Part shown: positions 1-9,800 of the stretch, one piece after another
How positions within the stretch are numbered: position 1 is the first letter of the stretch
Layout of the letters: every line of letters starts with the position of its first letter
NCBI RefSeq assembly: GCF_024399415.1
Contig: NZ_CP029257.1
Coordinates: forward strand, 581,501-645,500
DNA from: Streptococcus oralis
GTDB taxonomy: Bacteria > Bacillota > Bacilli > Lactobacillales > Streptococcaceae
DNA length: 64,000 nt
Direction of reading: 5' to 3'
The notes under the pieces: generated by a model
The model's database searches: none
Seen by the model: only the letters and a program-made list of their open reading frames with translations
What the model was told of the DNA's origin: nothing
Position numbers and translations under genes: made by a program

Positions 1-1
1 A

Positions 2-550
2 CAAGCTGCTCAAGAACGTTCAAACAATATTATTCAACAAGCTGAACAAGATGCTCAGCGTTTGCTTGAAGAAGCGAAATACAAGGCAAATGAAATTCTC
101 CGTCAGGCTACAGATAATGCGAAGAGAGTGGCTGTTGAGACAGAAGAGTTGAAGAACAAGAGCCGTGTATTCCATCAACGCCTCAAGTCTACGATTGAAA
201 GTCAATTGGCTATTGTCGAGTCATCTGATTGGGAAGACATTCTTCGCCCAACAGCTACTTACCTTCAGACAAGTGATGAAGCCTTTAAAGAGGTGGTGGG
301 TGAAGTTCTTGGTGAAACTGTATCTTTACAACCAGAGGAAGAACCAATTGATATGACTCGCCAATTCACACCAGAAGAGGTTGCTGAATTGCAAGCTCGT
401 ATCGAGGCTGGCAATAAAGAATTAGCTGAGTTTGAAGCTCAACAAAATCAACAGACAGAAGAAAGTGACCAGCATGAAGAGTCAGTTGAAGTAGAAGCTA
501 CTGCGGCAACTGAGAACGATGCAAATAAAGAATCTGTTCTTATCCTATAA
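2..550 (+). CDS. divIVA: DivIVA cell-division protein, 3' part (5' end outside window)
   Basis: The open frame is already running at base 2 and ends with TAA at 548-550, so only the C-terminal ~182 residues are present. The visible part starts in a heptad-like Gln/Glu/Ala-rich coiled coil and continues into a conserved block (VFHQRLKSTIESQLAIVESSDW). It ends in an acidic, low-complexity Glu/Gln tail, as in streptococcal DivIVA. DivIVA is a polar and septal scaffold that binds curved membrane through its N-terminus (not in the window) and organises division and peripheral growth through the coiled coil. Position directly upstream of ileS is the usual streptococcal arrangement and supports the call. 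An ATG at 62 lies inside the coiled coil and is not a gene start. Confidence 0.9.
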   Translation, partial: QAAQERSNNIIQQAEQDAQRLLEEAKYKANEILRQATDNAKRVAVETEELKNKSRVFHQRLKSTIESQLAIVESSDWEDILRPTATYLQTSDEAFKEVVGEVLGETVSLQPEEEPIDMTRQFTPEEVAELQARIEAGNKELAEFEAQQNQQTEESDQHEESVEVEATAATENDANKESVLIL

Positions 551-559
551 AAAAATGTG

Positions 560-790
560 AGAACAAGATCCAACCAACTATATTTTCAGCGAGCGGGAGA
601 TGGTGAGAGTCCTGCAATCCCTAGTGGTTAGATTATCCTCTCAATCAATCTAGTCCGAAAGCAGTAAGACTAGACGTCCCCCACGTTACGGGAAAAGAGG
701 AAAAGAGACCCTGTCTTTTTTCGAACAAAGGTGGTACCACGATTTTCGTCCTTTTTGCGAATCGTGGTTTTTATTTTGTCAGTTTAAATT
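560..790 (+). promoter_or_regulatory. T-box leader of ileS (tRNA-Ile-responsive riboswitch)
   Basis: The non-coding stretch before ileS has the T-box signature AGGTGGTACCACG at 729-741. A GGTGAGAG motif at 602-609 fits the Stem I AG-bulge region. A terminator hairpin follows (ACCACGATT pairing with AATCGTGG, then a T-run at 768-774). Its 5' arm overlaps the T-box sequence, so the antiterminator and terminator are mutually exclusive. ATC (Ile) triplets at 635-637 and 644-646 are candidate specifiers; I could not decide between them by eye. Uncharged tRNA-Ile should stabilise the antiterminator and allow ileS transcription. Confidence 0.93.
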
Positions 791-802
791 AAAGGAGTAA
801 CA

Positions 803-3595
803 ATGAAACTTAAAGAAACCCTCAATTTAGGGAAAACAGACTTTCCTATGCGTGCTGGTCTTCCAACCAAAGAACCAGTTTGGCAAAAAGAATGGGAAGA
901 AGCAAAACTTTACCAACGTCGTCAAGAATTGAACCAAGGAAAACCACATTTCACCTTGCATGATGGACCTCCGTATGCAAACGGAAATATCCACGTTGGA
1001 CATGCCATGAACAAGATTTCTAAAGATATTATTGTTCGTTCTAAGTCTATGTCTGGATTTTACGCTCCTTACATCCCAGGTTGGGATACTCATGGTCTGC
1101 CAATCGAACAAGTCTTGGCAAAACAGGGTGTTAAACGCAAAGAAATGGACTTGGTTGAGTACTTGAAACTTTGCCGCGAGTACGCTCTTTCTCAAGTTGA
1201 TAAACAACGTGAAGACTTTAAACGATTGGGTGTTTCTGGCGACTGGGAAAATCCTTATGTGACTTTGACTCCGGACTATGAAGCGGCTCAGATCCGTGTC
1301 TTCGGAGAAATGGCTAAGAAAGGCTACATCTACCGTGGTGCCAAGCCAGTTTACTGGTCTTGGTCATCTGAATCAGCTCTTGCTGAAGCGGAAATTGAGT
1401 ACCATGATTTGCTTTCAACTTCCCTTTACTATGCTAATCGCGTCAAAGACGGAAAAGGTGTGCTAGATACAGATACCTATATCGTTGTCTGGACAACAAC
1501 TCCATTTACCATCACAGCTTCTCGCGGTTTGACAGTTGGAGCAGATATTGATTATGTAGTCGTACAACCAGCTGGTGAATCTCGTAAGTTTGTGGTTGCT
1601 TCAGAATTATTAAATAGTCTTTCTGAGAAATTTGGTTGGGCTGATGTTCAGGTCTTGGCAACCTACCGTGGTCAAGAATTGAATCACATCGTAACAGTCC
1701 ACCCATGGGATACGGCTGTAGATGAGTTGGTAATCCTTGGTGACCACGTTACGACTGACTCTGGTACTGGTATTGTCCATACAGCCCCTGGTTTTGGTGA
1801 GGACGACTACAATGTCGGTGTTGCCAACGGCCTTGAAGTTGCTGTAACAGTTAACGAACGCGGTATTATGATGGAAAATGCTGGTCCTGAATTTGCGGGT
1901 CAGTTCTATGACAAGGTTGTGCCGACTGTTATCGAAAAACTGGGTGATTTACTCCTTGCTCAGGAAGAAATTTCTCACTCATACCCATTTGACTGGCGTA
2001 CCAAGAAACCAATCATCTGGCGAGCTGTTCCACAGTGGTTTGCTTCTGTATCTAAATTCCGCCAAGAAATCTTGGATGAAATTGAAAAAGTGAAGTTCCA
2101 CTCAGAATGGGGGAAAGTTCGTCTTTACAATATGATTCGTGACCGTGGCGACTGGGTTATCTCTCGTCAACGTGCTTGGGGTGTTCCGCTTCCAATCTTC
2201 TACGCAGAAGATGGTACAGCTATCATGACAGCTGAAACGATTGAACATGTAGCTCAACTCTTTGAGGAACACGGTTCTATCATCTGGTGGGAACGTGATG
2301 CTAAGGACCTCTTGCCAGAAGGATTTACTCATCCAGGTTCACCAAATGGCGAGTTCAAAAAAGAAACAGACATCATGGACGTATGGTTTGACTCAGGTTC
2401 ATCATGGAATGGAGTAGTGGTCAACCGTCCAGAACTCAAATATCCAGCAGATCTTTACCTTGAAGGTTCTGACCAGTACCGTGGTTGGTTCAACTCATCA
2501 CTTATCACATCTGTTGCTAACCATGGCGTTGCTCCTTACAAACAAATCTTGTCACAAGGATTTGCGCTTGATGGTAAAGGTGAGAAGATGTCTAAATCTC
2601 TTGGAAATACCATTGCTCCAAGCGATGTTGAAAAACAATTTGGTGCGGAAATCTTGCGTCTCTGGGTAACAAGTGTTGACTCAAGCAACGACGTGCGTAT
2701 CTCTATGGATATCTTGAGCCAAGTCTCTGAAACTTACCGTAAGATCCGTAACACTCTTCGTTTCTTGATTGCTAACACTTCTGACTTTAACCCAGCTCAA
2801 GACGCAGTGGCTTACGATGAACTTCGTTCAGTTGACAAGTACATGACGATTCGCTTTAACCAGCTTGTCAAGACCATTCGTGATGCTTATGCCAACTTTG
2901 AATTCTTGACAATTTACAAGGCCTTGGTGAACTTCATCAACGTTGATTTGTCAGCCTTCTACCTTGACTTCGCTAAAGACGTTGTTTACATCGAAGGTGC
3001 CAAATCACTCGAACGCCGTCAAATGCAGACAGTCTTCTATGACGTTCTTGTCAAAATCACCAAACTCTTGACACCAATCCTTCCTCACACAGCAGAGGAA
3101 ATCTGGTCATATCTTGAGTTTGAAGCTGAAGAATTTGTGCAATTGTCTGAATTACCAGAAGCTCAAACTTTTGCCAACCAAGAAGAAATCTTGGATACAT
3201 GGTCAGCCTTCATGGATTTCCGTGGACAAGCTCAAAAAGCCTTGGAAGAAGCGCGTAATGCAAAAGTTATCGGGAAATCGCTCGAAGCACACTTGACAGT
3301 TTATCCAAATGAAGTGGTGAAAACTCTTCTTGGAGCAGTGGATAGCAATGTGGCTCAACTCTTGATCGTGTCAGAATTGACCATCGCAGAAGGACAAGCT
3401 CCAGAGAGTGCAGTAAGCTTTGAAGATGTAGCCTTTACAGTTAAACGCGCTGCAGGTGAAGTATGTGACCGTTGCCGTCGTATCGATCCAACTACTGCAG
3501 AACGCAGCTACCATGCAGTCATCTGTGATCACTGTGCAAGCATCGTAGAAGAAAACTTTGCAGATGCAGTTGCAGAAGGATTTGAAGCGAAATAA
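803..3595 (+). CDS. ileS: Isoleucyl-tRNA synthetase
   Basis: A 930-residue class I aminoacyl-tRNA synthetase that charges tRNA-Ile with isoleucine. The HIGH-type motif (HVGH, residues 64-67) lies in [13 protein letters not shown]. The KMSKS loop is at 595-599 within [10 protein letters not shown]. The editing (CP1) domain lies between, including the VWTTTPFTI segment near 230. The C-terminus carries the zinc-binding pair C888-x2-C891 and C908-x2-C911 typical of bacterial IleRS. The length matches the family. The start ATG follows AAAGGAG, placed just after the T-box terminator, so expression should depend on tRNA-Ile charging. The mupirocin-resistant (IleRS2) form is not suggested. Confidence 0.98.
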   Translation: MKLKETLNLGKTDFPMRAGLPTKEPVWQKEWEEAKLYQRRQELNQGKPHFTLHDGPPYANGNIHVGHAMNKISKDIIVRSKSMSGFYAPYIPGWDTHGLPIEQVLAKQGVKRKEMDLVEYLKLCREYALSQVDKQREDFKRLGVSGDWENPYVTLTPDYEAAQIRVFGEMAKKGYIYRGAKPVYWSWSSESALAEAEIEYHDLLSTSLYYANRVKDGKGVLDTDTYIVVWTTTPFTITASRGLTVGADIDYVVVQPAGESRKFVVASELLNSLSEKFGWADVQVLATYRGQELNHIVTVHPWDTAVDELVILGDHVTTDSGTGIVHTAPGFGEDDYNVGVANGLEVAVTVNERGIMMENAGPEFAGQFYDKVVPTVIEKLGDLLLAQEEISHSYPFDWRTKKPIIWRAVPQWFASVSKFRQEILDEIEKVKFHSEWGKVRLYNMIRDRGDWVISRQRAWGVPLPIFYAEDGTAIMTAETIEHVAQLFEEHGSIIWWERDAKDLLPEGFTHPGSPNGEFKKETDIMDVWFDSGSSWNGVVVNRPELKYPADLYLEGSDQYRGWFNSSLITSVANHGVAPYKQILSQGFALDGKGEKMSKSLGNTIAPSDVEKQFGAEILRLWVTSVDSSNDVRISMDILSQVSETYRKIRNTLRFLIANTSDFNPAQDAVAYDELRSVDKYMTIRFNQLVKTIRDAYANFEFLTIYKALVNFINVDLSAFYLDFAKDVVYIEGAKSLERRQMQTVFYDVLVKITKLLTPILPHTAEEIWSYLEFEAEEFVQLSELPEAQTFANQEEILDTWSAFMDFRGQAQKALEEARNAKVIGKSLEAHLTVYPNEVVKTLLGAVDSNVAQLLIVSELTIAEGQAPESAVSFEDVAFTVKRAAGEVCDRCRRIDPTTAERSYHAVICDHCASIVEENFADAVAEGFEAK

Positions 3596-3647
3596 TCAGA
3601 TTAGAAATATGTCTTCTCATAGTTTAAGATGAGATAAAAATGTAAAA

Positions 3648-3674
3648 GAGAGAAAGTTATTTCTCTCTTTTTTG
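3648..3674 (+). terminator. Rho-independent terminator after ileS
   Basis: GAGAGAAA-GTTA-TTTCTCTC stem-loop at 3648-3667 followed by a run of T. It separates ileS from the protease island. Confidence 0.8.
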
Positions 3675-3818
3675 TTGGAAAAAGTTTAGGACAAAGGGGG
3701 GAATCTAATAAGTTTGGGCCTCGTTTTAAGTTGGATTTTTGAGATTTTTTAAAAAGAGAGGTCGTTTTTTGGTACTTTTCAAAAGCATGTGTTGCTTCTA
3801 AAAATCGCGACAAATAAT

Positions 3819-3847
3819 TTGAATAATCAAGTGAAATCAGGTAGAAT
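3819..3847 (+). promoter_or_regulatory. Sigma-A-type promoter of zmp1
   Basis: TTGAAT (3819-3824), 17-base spacer, TAGAAT (3842-3847), about 40 bases before the zmp1 ATG. The same promoter with flanking bases is found in front of zmp2 (12006-12034). Confidence 0.75.
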
Positions 3848-3887
3848 AGAAAGGATTGAATAATATATTGAAAAGGAAATCTTTAGA

Positions 3888-6800
3888 ATGACACATCAGT
3901 TTTATGGAGAAAAACGACAGCGCTTTTCTTTCCGGAAGTTGTCCGTTGGGCTCGTTTCGGCGACTATTGGAAGCTTCTTTTTGAGTGGGCAAATAACTGG
4001 GGACTTGACTTCTGTAAAGGCAGCAGAAATTCAAAGTCAGCAGTCTGCTCATGTCAAATACCACTACGTAGTGGAGTCTGAATTGACGGAGGCAGAGAAG
4101 AGTGCCTTGATCAGGGAGATTCCAAAGTATGTTGAGGATGCTTCAGAGACCTATTACTTAGTTTATCGTCCGACTACTCAAGGGGATTCATCTGGAGTAT
4201 TGCCTAAGACAGGTCACTCCGGCCTTTGGGAATCAACTTTTACAGCGATGGGTCTTGCATTACTAGTGCTTGTAGTAGTTAGAGGCAGGAATGGGAAGAG
4301 ATATTTATCTTCTATCTTGTTGGTAACTGGAATGGGATCAATACTGTTATCTCCAACAGTCTTAGCAGTGACGAATATCGAACTTGCGGCATATAATCAA
4401 AGTCTTAACTTGGGTCTTGGAGATGCACTGCCAGCGCCATTGAAAATTGACGGTTACGACTATATCGGTTATCTAAAGAATGAAGAACAAAATGATAGTC
4501 ATTTAGCTCATTCTGCTCATAAGGAAAATCCGACACTTGACTTGGAGAAAGAGAAGGGAAGTGAACTTAAACCGAGTGAAACAAATCTTGATATGAAAGA
4601 GGTTGTTTCAGATAAGGGGGATGCTTTAACTGAGGAAGAAAGAGAAGCTATAGCTGCTAAGGAGATAGAGTTCACACGCTCAACTCCTATTTATGACTTA
4701 CCAGAACTAAAAATTAGTGAGCAAAAGTCAGTCCAAGAACTTCCTTATCAGACAAAATACCAATATACCGATGAATTGGCTCAAGGTCAATCAAAAGTTA
4801 TACAATCAGGTGTTCGAGGTCAACGTACAGTAGTGACTCGTCATTTTCGTAAGGATCAAGAAATCGTAAAAAGCGAAATGATTTCTGATCAAGTGACGGT
4901 TGAACCTGTTTCTGAAATTATTTTAGTTGGAACAGCTCCAACTAACTCGATACCCAAAGAAACTCCAGTTCACGAAGTTCCGGAGTTGGCAGAATATGGC
5001 ACAACTCCTGAGACAGCTCCAGTTCACGAAGTTCCAGAACTGACGGAATACGGTACAACTCCTGAGACAGCTCCAGTTCATGAAGTTTCAGAATTGACAG
5101 AATATGGCACCAGTTCTGAGACGCCTCCAGTTCAAGAGATTCCAGAACTGACGGAATATGGCACCAGTCCTGAGACGTCTCCGATTCGTGAGACTCCAGA
5201 ACTGACAGAATATGGCACCAGTCCTGAAACATCTCCAGTTCACGAAGTTCCAGAATTGACAGAATATGGCACCAGTTCTGATACGCCTCCAGTTCAAGAG
5301 ATTCCAGAACTGACAGAATATGGGACTAGTTCTGAGACGTCTCCAGTTCGTGAGACTCCAGAACTGACGGAATACGGTACAACTCCTGAGACAGCTCCAG
5401 TTCATGAAGTTTCAGAATTGACAGAATATGGCACCAGTTCTGAGACGCCTCCAGTTCAAGAGATTCCAGAACTGACGGAATATGGCACCAGTCCTGAGAC
5501 GTCTCCGATTCGTGAGACTCCAGAACTGACAGAATATGGCACCAGTCCTGAAACATCTCCAGTTCACGAAGTTCCAGAATTGACAGAATATGGCACCAGT
5601 TCTGATACGCCTCCAGTTCAAGAGATTCCAGAACTGACAGAATATGGGACTAGTTCTGAGACGTCTCCAGTTCGTGAGACTCCAGAACTGACAGAATATG
5701 GTACAACTCCTGAAACAGCGCCTGTTCACGAAGTTCCAGAATTGACGGAATATGGCACCAGTTCTGATACGCCTCCAGTTCAAGAGATTCCAGAACTAAC
5801 GGAATATGGGACAAATCCTGAAACAGCTCCTATTCATGAGAATTCTGAGTTGGAATTGACTACAAATGATGAGGTTAGAATAGAAAAGATTGATTTTTCT
5901 ATTGACGAGCAATATACAGATGAGATTCCAGAGGGTAGTCGCCAGATCGCAACACCAGGTGTTGAGGGAGAGCGCACGATCAAGACTCGTGTCTACAGTT
6001 CTAACGGTCAAGAGGTTGACCGCCAAGAGTTGTCCAACGAGGAAACTCTAGCTCCCGTAACACAAATTGTCAAAGTCGGCACGGCTAAGCCAACTATGGT
6101 ACCGAACGATCCACCGAAAGAAGACGCACTGCCAGAGTATCCGTTGACTTATACCGACGAAACTCGTGTAGAGAAAATAGCCTTCAACATTGACGAGCAA
6201 ACTACGGATGAATTGGTCCAAGATGCCCGCCAGATCACAACACCAGGTGTTGAGGGAGAGCGCACGATCAAGACCCGTGTCTACAGTTCCAATGGTCAAG
6301 TTGTTGACCGCCAAGAACTTTCGAATGAAGAAACCTTGGCTCCAGTAACACAAATTGTCAAAGTCGGCACAGCTAAGCCAACTATGGTACCAAGCGATGC
6401 GCCAAAAGCAGACGCTTTGCCAGAGTATCCACTCACTTATACCGACGAAACTCGGGTTGAGAAAATTAACTTTAGCATTCGTGAAGAAGAAACCGATGAG
6501 CTTGTTCGAGATGCTCGTCAAATCGCAACTCCGGGAGTCCAAGGTGAGCGCACGATTAAGACTCGTGTCTACAGTTCTAACAGTCAGGAAATCGACCGTC
6601 AAGAACTTTCGAATGAAGAAACCTTGGCTCCTGTAACGCAAATTGTTAAAGTTGGTACGGCTAAGCCAACTATGGTGCCAAATGAAGCGCCAAAAGCAGA
6701 TATTCTGCCAGAATATCCGCTAACTTACACTGACGAAACGCGCGTTGAAAAAATCAACTTTAACATTCGTGAAGAAGAAACGGATGAATTGGTTCGTGAT

Positions 6801-9800
6801 GCTCGTCAAATCGCCACTCCAGGCGTTCAAGGCGAACGGACCATCAAGACTCGTGTCTACAGTTCTAACGGTCAAGTTGTTGATCGTCAAGAGTTGTCTA
6901 ATGAAGAAACCTTGGCTCCAGTAACGCAAATTGTCAAAGTCGGCACAGCTAAACCAAGCATGGTACCGAATGAAGCTCCGAAAGCAGATATTCTGCCAGA
7001 ATACCCGCTAACTTACACTGACGAAACGCGCGTTGAAAAAATCAACTTTAACATTCGTGAAGAAGAAACGGATGAATTGGTTCGAGATGCTCGTCAAATT
7101 GCGACTCCAGGAGTCCAAGGTGAGCGTACGATTAAGACTCGTGTTTACAGCTCTAACGGTCAGGAAATCGATCGCCAAGAATTGTCTAATGAGGAAACCC
7201 TAGCTCCAGTAACGCAAATTGTCAAAGTCGGAACAGCTAAACCAAATATGGTACCAAATGATGCACCAAAAGCGGAAGCTTTAGAGGAGTTCGATTTAAT
7301 TTCACTGCATAATCTCTTGGCAGAAGCGGATCAGATTAAAGCTCAGGCCAGTTATTTCAACGATAGTCAGAGTCATCAAGCTAACTATGATGCTGCTTTG
7401 ACGGCAGGTCAAGCTATTCTGAGCCAATCTCAAGCTAGCCAAGCAGAAGTCAACCAACTGGTGGAACAAATCAATCAAGCCAAGGCGCAATTAAGTGGAC
7501 TTGAAGTTGTCAAAACAGCTCTCCAGACTGAGTACGATTTAAATCCAAGAGTTAAAACTTCTGTTAAATATAAGAATGCGGATTCAGAAAAGCAGACAGC
7601 TTATACTGACGAATTGACCAAGGCAGAGGGAGTTTTGAACGATCAAACAGCTACACAAGTACAGGTCAACCAAGCTCTTGTTAGTCTGACAGCAGCCAAA
7701 GAAGCACTAAATGGAGTGCCTAAAGTCAAGCCGACAGTTTCCATTCTAAGTCTGACTGAGAATACTGATGATAAGTCGGTGACGGTCCAATATAGATTGG
7801 AAGACCAGACCCAGTCCTTCCGTTCAGCGACTGCAGAATTGTACCAGGGAGACCAGCTGATTCGCACTCTTCCAATTACCAACTTTGCTGGCAGCTTGAA
7901 AATTGGCGACTTAGACTACTACACAGGCTACACTCTAAAAACTAAGTTGACTTATGAATTGGATAATGGTAGCTTTACTGAGTTTGAAACAGACAGTCGT
8001 AACTTTGAGCTAGAATACAAGAAGATTGCCTTCCGTGATATTGATTCCGTTGAGTTTTATCATAAAGAAAACGACCAATACAAGCGCTTTGTATCGATGA
8101 ACTCTATGCCTACGGATCTGTCTACTTACTTCGTCAAGATCAAATCAAGCGAATCCAAGGAAATTCTCCTACCAGTTCACAGCATTTCTGAAGCAGAGAA
8201 AGATGGCAAGGCAGTCTATAAGGTTAATGTAACCCTTCCTGAACTCGTCCAAGAAAGTGAAACGGGCTATAAGTCTGGGCACGACTTCTACATCAGTAAG
8301 GCAGTCCCAAGCCAGCAAAATGTCTACACTAGCTTTGCTAGATTGGTAGACGCTATGAAGCGAAATATGGCAGGAAATTATGTGTTGGGAGCTGATTTGG
8401 ATGCTAGTGAGGTTAGTCTTGCACCTGCAGATTATGTCTACCTCAAAGGGAACTTCACAGGTAGTCTGACAGGTAGTCATAATGGTAAGCAATACGCCAT
8501 TTATAATCTAGCCAAACCTTTATTTGAAAACCTCAAGAGTGGGTCTACCATTTCCAATATCGACTTTAAAGATGTGAATATCGTGGGTACCTATGACTCA
8601 GCTGCGCTGGCACGCAATGCGGAGAATGCGCGAATCACAGATGTTTCTGTTCAGGGGAGAGTATCGGTAGTAGGAAACGCCTCTAACGTAGCGGGTCTAG
8701 TAGTTAATGGAACCAATACGAAGATTACAAATAGTTCCTTTACGGGTACCATCCTATCTAACAGTCAACACATCAAAGCCTATAACGTAGGTGGTTTGGT
8801 TTCAAGCCTTAAAGGAGGAGAATCTCTTCTTAGCCAAAGTAAAGCAGATGTAACGATTATAAGTGGTGCACGATCAAATGAACAACGTATCGGTGGTTTG
8901 GTTGGACGTCTAGAAAACAATGCTCGAATCACCAAATCTTATGTGACAGGAAAAGTATATAATGCAACCACTAACGGTCAAATCGGTGGAGTGGTCGGCT
9001 CGAACTACTTTAATGGTTTAGTTGATAATGTGATCAGTAATGTTAGCGGTACAAATGTTTACAGTATTTCTGGGGATCAGGGCTACAAAAACGACCGCAT
9101 TACGCAAGCATATAAAGTTGCTAAGAGTGAAACCTTGAAAAACGATCAGTTTGTTACTTCTACAATTACTCAAGAAGAAATGGAAGAAAAACTGACTGCT
9201 ATGGACATCACGACTAGCCTAGATGACACGAATCTAAATACGCGTTTTGTCGACTATGGTGAGGAAAAAAATGTTCAATTCGACCGCGGATATTCTTACG
9301 CAAATATGGAGAAACTGCTTCCTTTCTACAATAAAGAAACCATTGTTTCGTTTGCGAACAAGATTCCGAAAGAGCATAAGTTGAACAAGGAGTACCTACT
9401 GGATGTTGTTCCGATGAAGGGTGACCAGATTATCACTGATATCCATGGCAATAAAACAGCAATCAATCGTTTGATGCTTCACTACATGGACAATACCATC
9501 GATTACCTAGAAATATCTTATAAGGGAGATTTCGTAAATCGAGGCATTGCTGAGTATAGTATCAAGGGGTTAGACCTTCTTTATACTCCAGAAGCCTTTG
9601 TATCAGATTATACTAGTATTCTAAATCAAATCCTGCCAGAGTTAAACAAGGTCGTTCTTGATTCGCCAGCTATGCGCACAGTTCTTGGTGTAGCAGCAGA
9701 TACTTCTTTGGATGAACTATACTTAGACACTGCATTTACGCAAGTGAAAAGCAAGCTATCAGGGGAGCTTCGCAAAGTGCTGGCTATGGATAAGGCTATC

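Noticed and set aside
3601..3813. Minus-strand 70-codon frame between ileS and zmp1
   Set aside because: It crosses the ileS terminator and AT-rich sequence; no RBS or similarity to known proteins.
4942..5783. Several overlapping minus-strand open frames in the zmp1 repeat array
   Set aside because: They are mirror images of the 54-bp coding repeats (length divisible by three keeps all frames open) and have no start signals.
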